From Flavobacteriales bacterium UBA5422 (GTDB lineage: Bacteria > Bacteroidota > Bacteroidia > Flavobacteriales_D > Crocinitomicaceae): DNA of 16,280 bases. The stretch's first letter is position 1; each line of letters starts with the position of its first letter. Of the stretch, positions 1 to 7,798 are shown piece after piece. The translations under genes and the position numbers were made by a program. The notes beneath the pieces were generated by a model that saw only the letters and a list, made by a program, of their open reading frames with translations, was not told the DNA's origin and searched no databases. The stretch is from the NCBI GenBank assembly GCA_002409405.1, contig DHNG01000049.1, forward strand, positions 1 to 16,280. The letters are read 5' to 3'.

Positions 1-53
1 CCATTTCTTGTCCTTCTTTCTAAAGTATTTGAAAGAAAAATGTAACCGAAATG

Positions 54-82
54 TTGAAATGACGTTATTAAGTATAAATTTG
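54..82 (+). promoter_or_regulatory. Candidate Bacteroidota-type promoter of gldJ
   Basis: A TTG at 54-56 is followed, after 18 bases, by TAAATTTG at 75-82. This matches the known Bacteroidota pattern of a TTG element near -33 and TAnnTTTG near -7. Transcription would start around 87-90, only a few bases before the ATG at 96. That supports the ATG at 96 as gldJ start and argues against the in-frame TTG at 87. The leader would be very short, and no Shine-Dalgarno sequence is visible. The match is by eye only. Confidence 0.5.
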
Positions 83-95
83 TGAATTGAACACA

Positions 96-2135
96 ATGAA
101 AAAACAAATAAAAAATATGAGTGTTTTGAGATTATTCGCCGTATTGGGACTTGGAACAGTGGTTATGTACTCTTGTTCAAAGGAAGCGTCCAACTCTACC
201 GGATGGGATTATAACAATCCGAAGCAGGGAGGGTTTCAGAAAGTTCCTTTCATCGATCAGGAGACAGGTCCGGGATTGATTCTCGTTGAAGGTGGTACCT
301 TTACAATGGGACGCTCTGAAGAAGATGTGATGTACGATTGGAACAATCGTCCTGCTCGTGTAACGGTGTCTTCTTTTTACATGGACCAGACAGAGGTAAC
401 GAACTTTCACTGGTTGGAATACTTGTATTGGATTGACCGTGCATATGGAGAATCATATCCGTTGGTGTACAGAAACGCGTTGCCGGATACATTGTGTTGG
501 AGATCTCCGCTGGCATTCAATGAGAAGTATGTAGAATATTACCTGCGTCACCCGGCTTACAGAGATTATCCTGTTGTGGGAGTTTCCTGGTTGCAGGCAA
601 ATGACTATTGTAAATGGAGAACAGACCGTGTTAACGAATACATTATGATTCGTGAGGGAGTTCTTTCATGGAATGTTGATCAGCGAAATGATCAGACATT
701 TAATACAGAAGCATATTATGTAGGACAATACGAAGATGCTGAAATGAGAGGGTTGACAGATATGAATCCTTCTAACAAGCAAGGTAAAAAATTAGGAACA
801 AGAATTGTCCGTATGGAAGACGGAATCATGCTTCCGCGTTACCGCCTGCCAACAGAAGCAGAATGGGAATATGCAGCACTTGGATTAATCGGAAACCTGG
901 AGCCGGGAACGGAAAATATTACAGACAGAAGATTCTATCCTTGGAATGGTCACTGGGTACGTCAGGATAATAAAGAATTTACGGGTAGAATCCGCGCGAA
1001 CTTCGTAAGAGGAAGTGGTGACTACATGGGGGTTGCAGGAAACTTGAATGATGCAGGTGACGTGACAACTCCGGTTGAATCTTACTGGCCAAATGATTAT
1101 GGTCTTTACCACATGGCTGGAAACGTGTCTGAATGGGTATTGGATACTTACCGTCCGTTGACTTCTGAAGATTTTAATGAATTCCGTCCTTTCCGAGGAA
1201 ACGTGTTTAAAACAAAATTGTTGAACAACGAGGGATTGGTTGATATCAAAAACCAACAGGTAGAATATGATGTACACGGAATGAAAGAATACCTGAACGA
1301 GTTTGAACGTATTCGTTACCAACGAATTTCTGCTGACAAACACGATCCGAATGATACAATTATTCCGGTTGGATGGGCAAAAAACAATGAATCTGCGAAC
1401 CCTGTTCAACGAGGATACGCTCCGGATCCGTTCTATGTATCACACGGAAAAGTAAAAGACTCTATTGAATTAGGTTTGTTGAGACAAATCAACGAAGTTT
1501 TGGATTTGGCAATCAGATACAAAAATGATAAGCACGACATCGAAGCTTCTGCATTGATTCAGGATCGTTTGTTTGATGGAATCTTCGCAGATGAAATCAG
1601 AACAGGTCCGGATGGAGAAGAATATGCATTCGAAGTTCTTTCAATGTTGCGTCTTGGATTTACAGATTTTATTACTGATACTCCGGGGAAACTGAAGTAC
1701 AGAAACGTAACGGAAGAAGAAAACATCGGACGTTTGAACTATCGTAAAGATGATTACGTGGATTACATGGATGGTGATATTGAAAGCTCAATTCACTATA
1801 AAAATGATGACCGTAAGCAAAAAATTAACCAGGCGAATCGTGATCCGAATCTGGTAATGTACCAAAACAAGTACGAGCAATACGACTTGGATGGAGGTGA
1901 AATTTTGCCGGGAGGTGAAAACAGAACAGCATGGCCTACGACATTGATCTCTGATAAATCAAAAGTTTATAAAGGAGGTTCATGGGCAGATCGTGCATAC
2001 TGGCTCGTTTCAAGTAACAGACGATTCCTTGATGAAGATCAATCAATGGCGACTTTAGGATTCCGTTGTGCAATGGACAGAGTAGGAAGCCCTGTAGGAA
2101 TGAACTACGGTAAAAAGAAAAAGAAAAAGAAATAA
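96..2135 (+). CDS. gldJ: GldJ, gliding motility / T9SS lipoprotein with FGE-sulfatase-like fold
   Basis: Outer-membrane-associated lipoprotein needed for gliding and for stability of the T9SS ring lipoprotein GldK in studied flavobacteria. The product has 679 residues from the ATG at 96. A hydrophobic signal ends in a lipobox-like stretch with Cys27 as the likely lipidated residue. The formylglycine-enzyme-like (FGE-sulfatase) fold starts at VEGGTFTMG (about 64-72) and continues through RLPTEAEWEY (250-259) and GNVSEW (342-347). It resumes only at KGGSW (626-630) and GFRC (655-658). About 270 residues are thus inserted late in the fold; GldJ proteins are known to be longer than plain FGE domains. 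The protein ends in seven consecutive lysines. GldK is the main alternative, but the length, the DWNNRP/VDQ/GIMLPRYRLPTEAEWEY stretches and the murF neighbour favour GldJ. An in-frame TTG at 87 is rejected as start. Confidence 0.93.
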   Translation: MKKQIKNMSVLRLFAVLGLGTVVMYSCSKEASNSTGWDYNNPKQGGFQKVPFIDQETGPGLILVEGGTFTMGRSEEDVMYDWNNRPARVTVSSFYMDQTEVTNFHWLEYLYWIDRAYGESYPLVYRNALPDTLCWRSPLAFNEKYVEYYLRHPAYRDYPVVGVSWLQANDYCKWRTDRVNEYIMIREGVLSWNVDQRNDQTFNTEAYYVGQYEDAEMRGLTDMNPSNKQGKKLGTRIVRMEDGIMLPRYRLPTEAEWEYAALGLIGNLEPGTENITDRRFYPWNGHWVRQDNKEFTGRIRANFVRGSGDYMGVAGNLNDAGDVTTPVESYWPNDYGLYHMAGNVSEWVLDTYRPLTSEDFNEFRPFRGNVFKTKLLNNEGLVDIKNQQVEYDVHGMKEYLNEFERIRYQRISADKHDPNDTIIPVGWAKNNESANPVQRGYAPDPFYVSHGKVKDSIELGLLRQINEVLDLAIRYKNDKHDIEASALIQDRLFDGIFADEIRTGPDGEEYAFEVLSMLRLGFTDFITDTPGKLKYRNVTEEENIGRLNYRKDDYVDYMDGDIESSIHYKNDDRKQKINQANRDPNLVMYQNKYEQYDLDGGEILPGGENRTAWPTTLISDKSKVYKGGSWADRAYWLVSSNRRFLDEDQSMATLGFRCAMDRVGSPVGMNYGKKKKKKK

Positions 2136-2155
2136 TCTAAAAAATAACTAATTTT

Positions 2156-2184
2156 AAGTCCACCAATATTGGTGGACTTTTTTT
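2156..2184 (+). terminator. Intrinsic terminator after gldJ
   Basis: Bases 2156-2179 form a perfect 24-base palindrome (arms AAGTCCACC and GGTGGACTT around AATATT). It runs directly into a T tract ending at 2184. It lies 20 bases after the gldJ stop. The murF ATG begins only 5 bases after the T tract, so the structure occupies the whole space where a murF ribosome-binding region would be. Confidence 0.85.
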
Positions 2185-2189
2185 ATGCT

Positions 2190-3476
2190 ATGGATACACT
2201 GTACACTTATTTTCTTCAATCAACCGGAATCAGTATCGACTCCCGGAATATTCATGCCGGTTGTATGTTTGTCGCTTTAAAAGGACCTTCATTCAATGGC
2301 AATACATTTGCCGGAAAAGCAATTGAGAGCGGAGCAGGATATGCAGTGGTGGATGAGAAAGAATTTGAAGATGTTTCGAAGAATATTTTTTATGTGGAAA
2401 ACGGACTTCGTTTTCTCCAGAATCTGGCCAATTACCACCGGAAACAATTTGATATTCCAGTGATTGGAATCACAGGGAGTAACGGGAAAACAAGTACAAA
2501 GGAATTAATTGCTGCTGTTCTTTCTGAGAAATACAATGTATTGGCTACAAAAGGAAATCTGAATAATCACATTGGAGTACCGCTCACGTTGTTGCAGTTG
2601 AATGAACAACACGAAATTGCTGTTGTAGAAATGGGAGCGAACCATTTTGGAGATATCAAAGAATTGGCTGACATTGCAGAACCGACACATGGTATTATTA
2701 CCAACATCGGGAAAGCTCACCTGGAAGGATTCAAAAGCTTTGAAGGGGTATTGAAAACAAAAAAAGAATTGTACGATGCTGTAGAAGCAAATGAAGGATT
2801 AGTGATGTACAATGCAGACGATGCCTTATTAAAGGAAAACCTTCCGATCAATACGTTATTAATGTCCTACGGGACTAAAAATGCTGAAATTACAGGGAAA
2901 TTGGAGCGTCTTACTCCTTTTGTAGAATTGTCATGGATAAAAGAAGGGTATCAATCACCTGTGCTGTCGACACATTTGGTGGGACAGTATAACTTCTATA
3001 ATTTTTTAGCGGCGATTGCCTTTGGAACATTGTTTGGAGTAGATCCGGAGAAGATCAACAAAGCCATTCAAACCTATGAACCGACAAATAAACGGTCACA
3101 GGTGGCTAAAACGAAAAGTAATACACTGATCCTGGATTGCTACAATGCCAACCCGACAAGTATGCGTTCTGCACTGGAAAGCTTTGCGCAAATTGAACAT
3201 GCAGACAAATATTTTGTCATTGGAGATATGCTTGAATTGGGGGAAGAATCCTATAAAGAACACCGTGCAATTATCGATCTGATTGACGAACTCGGTCTCA
3301 CCGGATGGACCGTTGGAAATGAATTTTCGTACTTCCATTCCGATGGTGTTACCAACCATTTTTCAACTGCAAAAGAAGTAATTGACTTTTTAAAAACAAC
3401 TCCCCTGAATAAAAAGCTGATTCTATTGAAAGGTTCAAGAGGAATCGGGCTGGAAGTATTGGAAGAATATTTATAA
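2190..3476 (+). CDS. murF: MurF, UDP-N-acetylmuramoyl-tripeptide--D-alanyl-D-alanine ligase
   Basis: Cytoplasmic ATP-dependent ligase that adds D-Ala-D-Ala to the UDP-MurNAc-tripeptide, the last soluble step of peptidoglycan precursor synthesis. The product has 428 residues from the ATG at 2190, slightly short of the usual roughly 450. Visible signatures are the ATP-binding loop GITGSNGKTST (93-103), the NNHIGVP motif (125-131), the metal-site region EMGANH (147-152), VGQYNFYNFLAA in the central domain, and the CYNANP motif (317-322) at the start of the C-terminal domain. All key Mur-ligase segments are present. A longer reading from TTG at 2169 would start inside the terminator hairpin and is rejected. 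murF next to gldJ is a recurring arrangement in flavobacteria. Expression either reads through the upstream terminator or uses an unseen promoter. Confidence 0.96.
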   Translation: MDTLYTYFLQSTGISIDSRNIHAGCMFVALKGPSFNGNTFAGKAIESGAGYAVVDEKEFEDVSKNIFYVENGLRFLQNLANYHRKQFDIPVIGITGSNGKTSTKELIAAVLSEKYNVLATKGNLNNHIGVPLTLLQLNEQHEIAVVEMGANHFGDIKELADIAEPTHGIITNIGKAHLEGFKSFEGVLKTKKELYDAVEANEGLVMYNADDALLKENLPINTLLMSYGTKNAEITGKLERLTPFVELSWIKEGYQSPVLSTHLVGQYNFYNFLAAIAFGTLFGVDPEKINKAIQTYEPTNKRSQVAKTKSNTLILDCYNANPTSMRSALESFAQIEHADKYFVIGDMLELGEESYKEHRAIIDLIDELGLTGWTVGNEFSYFHSDGVTNHFSTAKEVIDFLKTTPLNKKLILLKGSRGIGLEVLEEYL

Positions 3477-3519
3477 GAACACACGATTTTTTCTCTTTTT
3501 ACGTTGTATTTTCGTGTTG

Positions 3520-6500
3520 ATGAGAATTTTAAAGGCAGTTACCGTAATTCTGATACTATTCAGCTTTCAAGTATTTGGGCAGGTATCAAATGTACGTGTA
3601 CAGCAAATCTCATCTACTTCAGATACCATTCTGCTTGATTCTCTGAGCATTTATCCTCAGTCGTTCCAATTGTTTTGTAACGGAGAAGCCGTCGATAAAT
3701 CCGATTATCAGATCAATGGGGCAAAAGCAGAACTAATTATTAAAAACAGGTGCGGTGGTGAACTACGGGCAGAATACCGTGTCTTTCCATATAATCTTTC
3801 TACCCGGTTTCAAAAAAGAGACACCACGTTTATTTATAGTCAGGAAAAAGGAAACAGGGACTTGTACGTACACTCTTCTGCTGTTCAGATCCAGGACGTT
3901 TTTGGTGGAACAAGCTTGAAAAAATCAGGAAGTATTTCCAGAGGGATCTCTTTTGGTAATAACCAGGATCTTGGTGTTAATTCATCACTGAACCTCGAAT
4001 TGAATGGTGATTTGGGACCCAATTTAAAATTACTGGCTTCTGTTTCTGATGACAATATCCCGATCCAACCGGAAGGAAATACCAATAAACTACAGGAATT
4101 TGACAAAGTATTTATCCAGGTCTACAATGACCGGTTAAAATTGATTGCCGGGGACTTCTGGATTGATAAACCACATGGTTATTTCATGAACTATAAAAAA
4201 AGAGCACAGGGATTGACCATTGGTTATGATTTTAAAAACGAAGAAGGAAAAGGATGGACAACACAAGTTTCAGGAGCATTTTCAAAAGGGAAGTTTCAAC
4301 GACAGGTGGTACAAGGAGTCGAAGGCAATCAGGGACCATATCGGTTGGTAGGTGCGGAGAATGAACCATTTATTATCATTCTGGGAGGAACGGAACGGGT
4401 ATATATTGACGGACGATTGTTGGAACGAGGGCAGGAGTTTGACTACGTCATCAATTATAATTCTTCAGAATTAATTTTTACATCCCGGAACCAAATAACG
4501 AAGGATTCACGAATTGTTGTTGAATTTCAATATTCAGATCAAAATTATGCACGTTCGTTAATCCAAACAGCGAATCGTTACCAGTCTAAAAAGCTGGATT
4601 TCTGGTTAAATGGCTATTCGGAACAGGATGCAAAAAACCAAACAATTCAACAGGATCTGACGGCCGGTCAAAAACAATTGTTGTCTGAGATCGGAGATAC
4701 ACTCAGCCTTGCTCAGATTTCCAGTATTGATTCTGTCGGATATCTTGAAAACCAGGTTTTATACCGGATGATTGATACATTGGGATATGATTCCGTATTG
4801 GTGCATTCCGTCAACCAACAGTTGGCAGTATACAGGGCAACATTTGTAAATGTAGGAACCAACAAAGGAAATTATGTTCTGAAAGAATACATCGCTACGG
4901 GAAAAGTGTACATGTGGGTTCCTCCGGTTGGTGGAATTCCTCAGGGAGATTTTGAACCCTATCGGTTGATGATCACACCGAAAAAGAGACAGATGGTTAC
5001 GGCAGGAGCGAGGTACAAAATAACCAGTTTTTTATCAGCGGAAACCGAACTTTCGTATACCAATAATGATATCAATACATTCTCCAGATACGATAGTAAA
5101 GATGATCACGGGTATGCTGCACGGGCAAAATTGACAGGTAAAATTCCACTTTCAAAGGATTCTCTGAACAAGTGGTTGTTGGATACAAAACTGGATTTTG
5201 AAGCATTGGAAAAGAACTTCACCCCGATTGAACAATACCGTGCTGTCGAATTTGACCGGGATTGGAATACACGAAGCAAAGGGTACATCGGAAACCAGAT
5301 CGCAACAACATTGGGAACGAATTTTGTGAATAAAAACTACGGAAATATTAACCTGGAAGGACAACAATTCATGATTGGAAGTGATTATGAGGGGTATCGA
5401 ACCGCTTTAAACGGAAGATGGCAACAAAAAGGATTTCGTGCAACCTGGGATGGGAGTTACCTTCAAGGGACCGCAGCTGAAAAAAGTCAGTTCCTTCGCC
5501 ATAAAACAGACCTTTCACAGAATCTGAAATGGTTGAGAATCGGATACCAGGATGACCACGAACGCAATACATTTACAGCTGAAACCATGCCGTTGGCGAA
5601 AAACAGTTACCAGTTCTGGGATTATCAGTTTTACATTGAAAATGGAGACTCGATAAAAAATAGATACCGTGTTTTTTACCGTGAACGGTATGACTGGATT
5701 TCTGATAGTTTTGAGTTGAGAACCGCCGCCAGAGCGCAGACAGCAGGGGGAGAAGTAAAGCTGACAGAAATGAAAAACCAAACACTGAATATCCTGACGA
5801 GTTACAGACAACTGAAAATTGTCGATGATGCATTGATCAACCAAACACCGGAGAATTCAATCCTGGGAAGAATTGACTACGAGTTGAGGTTGTGGAAAAC
5901 AGCCTTTACATGGAACACATTTTATGAAGTTGGTTCGGGATTGGAACAAAAGCGTGAGTTCATGTACATTCAGGTAAATGCCGGACAGGGTATTTACACT
6001 TGGATCGACTACAATAACGATGGTGTGAAAGATCTGAATGAATTTGAAATTGCACAATACGTTGATCAGGCGAGCTATGTTCGCGTCTTTACCCCAAGTA
6101 ATGAATACACTAAGACCTATACCAATGAATTCAATCAATCTGTTTTCTGGAGACCTGAGCGCATTTGGGCAACCAAAAAGGGAGTATTGAAAGTTCTGTC
6201 GCGGGTATCGGATCAAATAAGAATTCGAATCAACAGAAAGACGAACTTCTTTGACGGAGCAAATGCATTCAACCCGTTTGCAACGAATGTGCGTGACACC
6301 AGTTTGATTGCTACCGCATACGACTTCAGAAATACCTTGTACTTCAACCGGACATCATCGATCGTGAGTGTAGACTGGACGTATCAGAGGAATCAAAATA
6401 AAACGTTACTGGCGAGTGGTTTTGATTCCCGGGAAAATGAATTTCATGAAATGAACTTCCGGTGGAACATTACCAAAAAAATCGCTGTGGAAGGAAAAGG

Positions 6501-6960
6501 GCAGATCGGAAATAAAACAGCAATCGCTGATTACACGACCGGCCGGAATTTCAGCATCAATTACAATACCATCAAACCAACGTTGAGTTTACAGACAAGT
6601 ACCGCATTCCGCGTTGCGCTGACAGGAAGGTACGAAGAAAAACACAACAGCGAAGAATTCGGAGGAGAATCAGCTTACATCGGAGAAATCGGAACCAATT
6701 TAAAATTCAATCAGGCTGAAAAAGGAAGTTTACAAGCCGAATTTAAAATGATTTCAATCACATACGGAGGTATTCAGAATTCCGCATTGGGGTTTGAAAT
6801 GCTGGAATCTCTAAAACCGGGAATCAATTACACCTGGAACCTTGGTTATCAGCGATTGATTTCCAAAAATCTCCAGTTATCCATTCAATACAACGGAAGA
6901 AAATCCAAAGACAATAAAATGATCCACTCCGCAGGAATGGAAGTGAGGGCATTTTTCTGA
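3520..6960 (+). CDS. Large secreted, probable outer-membrane beta-barrel protein of unknown function
   Basis: 1146 residues from the ATG at 3520. An N-terminal signal peptide likely ends after VFG (about residue 20). The region around 128-215 (FGGTSLKKSGSISRG, then SDDNIPIQPEGN at 176-187, then LIAGDF) resembles segments I recall from conserved large Bacteroidota surface proteins, faintly like parts of SprA, but I cannot name a family. The rest is rich in short alternating polar/hydrophobic, aromatic-rich stretches typical of outer-membrane strands, and the chain ends in two phenylalanines, a usual barrel C-terminal signal. Residues 830-841 match an EF-hand calcium loop exactly (D-x-N-x-D-G-x-x-D-x-x-E). 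No T9SS sorting domain is visible. It lies 43 bases after murF and may share its transcript. A GTG at 3514 is a possible but less likely start. Existence as a gene is near certain; function is unknown. Confidence 0.9.
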   Translation: MRILKAVTVILILFSFQVFGQVSNVRVQQISSTSDTILLDSLSIYPQSFQLFCNGEAVDKSDYQINGAKAELIIKNRCGGELRAEYRVFPYNLSTRFQKRDTTFIYSQEKGNRDLYVHSSAVQIQDVFGGTSLKKSGSISRGISFGNNQDLGVNSSLNLELNGDLGPNLKLLASVSDDNIPIQPEGNTNKLQEFDKVFIQVYNDRLKLIAGDFWIDKPHGYFMNYKKRAQGLTIGYDFKNEEGKGWTTQVSGAFSKGKFQRQVVQGVEGNQGPYRLVGAENEPFIIILGGTERVYIDGRLLERGQEFDYVINYNSSELIFTSRNQITKDSRIVVEFQYSDQNYARSLIQTANRYQSKKLDFWLNGYSEQDAKNQTIQQDLTAGQKQLLSEIGDTLSLAQISSIDSVGYLENQVLYRMIDTLGYDSVLVHSVNQQLAVYRATFVNVGTNKGNYVLKEYIATGKVYMWVPPVGGIPQGDFEPYRLMITPKKRQMVTAGARYKITSFLSAETELSYTNNDINTFSRYDSKDDHGYAARAKLTGKIPLSKDSLNKWLLDTKLDFEALEKNFTPIEQYRAVEFDRDWNTRSKGYIGNQIATTLGTNFVNKNYGNINLEGQQFMIGSDYEGYRTALNGRWQQKGFRATWDGSYLQGTAAEKSQFLRHKTDLSQNLKWLRIGYQDDHERNTFTAETMPLAKNSYQFWDYQFYIENGDSIKNRYRVFYRERYDWISDSFELRTAARAQTAGGEVKLTEMKNQTLNILTSYRQLKIVDDALINQTPENSILGRIDYELRLWKTAFTWNTFYEVGSGLEQKREFMYIQVNAGQGIYTWIDYNNDGVKDLNEFEIAQYVDQASYVRVFTPSNEYTKTYTNEFNQSVFWRPERIWATKKGVLKVLSRVSDQIRIRINRKTNFFDGANAFNPFATNVRDTSLIATAYDFRNTLYFNRTSSIVSVDWTYQRNQNKTLLASGFDSRENEFHEMNFRWNITKKIAVEGKGQIGNKTAIADYTTGRNFSINYNTIKPTLSLQTSTAFRVALTGRYEEKHNSEEFGGESAYIGEIGTNLKFNQAEKGSLQAEFKMISITYGGIQNSALGFEMLESLKPGINYTWNLGYQRLISKNLQLSIQYNGRKSKDNKMIHSAGMEVRAFF

Positions 6961-6968
6961 TTTCTGAT

Positions 6969-7553
6969 TTACTCTTTCACAATTTTGAAAGATGTTTTCA
7001 GTTGGTCTTTTGAAACAACCGTCACAACGTAAACACCCGTTGAAAGTGCTGAAACATCGAGCACAGAATGGTTGGCATTACTGAACACGCCTTCCGCTAC
7101 TTTTCGCACCTGAGCATCATAAATTTCATAACGTTCTACAGGCAGTAATGATGTAATTGTCAAATCTGAGTTAGTAACAGTCGGATAATATTTCAGATTG
7201 GCAACAAATTTTTCCTCAACACTTAATGCTTCTACAACAGTGATCACTCCTTGCATGGAACCATGTACTCCACAATGGTAATCGATTACGGCAGGATCAT
7301 TAAAGGTAAACTGGTACGTTTGCCCGTTTCCCTGCATCGGACCGCTCCCAAAAGTACCCGGAGCATCTGCATCTTCTGATTGAACCGTATGGGGAGCTCC
7401 ATCACCCAATGTCCAGATGACAATATCTCCTGTGTTGACTGTGACGCTGGCTTGTTCTACTGTGATTCCCATCATCCATGTGATGTTGAACGTTTGTTGG
7501 GCTTGCGAAAAAGTTCCCGTCCCAATACCTAGAATTGTAAAAAATAGTTTCAT
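6969..7553 (-). CDS. Secreted cupredoxin (plastocyanin-like) with T9SS type A sorting domain
   Basis: 194 residues from the ATG at 7551-7553; the TTG six bases upstream is less likely. A signal peptide ends at about SQA (residue 18). Residues about 20-108 form a small blue-copper domain with ligands His55 (GAPHTV) and the loop Cys94, His97, Met100 (C-x2-H-x2-M), the complete type 1 copper set. Residues about 122-194 look like a Por-secretion-type (type A) C-terminal sorting domain: YYPTVTNSDLTI early, then LSTGVYVVTV and a basic KIVKE end. The protein should cross the inner membrane by Sec, then leave by T9SS and be released or attached at the surface. It may carry electrons or bind copper; the partner is unknown. 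Its stop is 8 bases from that of the converging barrel gene. No clear promoter was found upstream. Confidence 0.87.
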   Translation of the reverse strand: MKLFFTILGIGTGTFSQAQQTFNITWMMGITVEQASVTVNTGDIVIWTLGDGAPHTVQSEDADAPGTFGSGPMQGNGQTYQFTFNDPAVIDYHCGVHGSMQGVITVVEALSVEEKFVANLKYYPTVTNSDLTITSLLPVERYEIYDAQVRKVAEGVFSNANHSVLDVSALSTGVYVVTVVSKDQLKTSFKIVKE

Positions 7554-7798
7554 AAACAATAGATTAACTTGTTAACAGTACAAATGTCGGACAAAAAAGA
7601 TTACCTGAATCAAGAGAATGTAGAAAAATGGAAAAATAATTGAACAATTAGTCTGTTGATCACCAGTATCTTTACATCGATCTATAAGGACTTACTTCTT
7701 CATACGAAACAGAAATCAATAACGGAGGTAACCACCCCTGCTTACAACCAGAAATTCAACAACGGGAGCAACTCCTTGCGGAAACAATGCCTGTTTAT
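7554..7798. other. Intergenic region with a possible decayed coding fragment
   Basis: This 245-base gap holds no supported gene. On the plus strand, the frame ending in TGA at about 7803-7805 stays open from a TAA at about 7682. It reads like coding sequence (…NHPCLQPEIQQREQLLAE…) but has no ATG, GTG or TTG start. It could be a remnant of a lost gene or chance. On the minus strand, GACATTTG about 30 bases before the cupredoxin start is one base off the TAnnTTTG element but has no well-spaced TTG. A short inverted repeat (TTAAC-TT-GTTAA) lies just upstream of the cupredoxin start. Confidence 0.25.

Noticed and set aside
14..37. Hairpin TTCTTTC…GAAAGAA near the left edge
   Set aside because: The stem is AT-rich with a bulge and has no T tract on either strand, so it cannot be called a terminator.
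885..1409. Minus-strand open frame inside gldJ (174 codons)
   Set aside because: It lies fully antisense to a well-supported gene and has no recognisable domain.
96..2135. Reading gldJ as a sulfatase-activating or formylglycine-generating enzyme
   Set aside because: The fold is shared, but the lipoprotein signal, long insertion and gldJ-murF context point to the non-enzymatic gliding/T9SS protein.
3481..3517. Inverted repeat ACACGA / TCGTGT flanking the gap before the barrel gene
   Set aside because: Six base pairs around a 25-base loop is likely chance; the nearby TATTTTCG lacks a spaced TTG element.
5515..6216. Several minus-strand frames inside the large barrel gene
   Set aside because: They overlap each other and a strong plus-strand gene; composition is not protein-like.
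7760..7778. Possible terminator for the minus-strand operon (GGAG-CAA-CTCC)
   Set aside because: The stem is only 4 base pairs plus a bulged extension, with no T tract.
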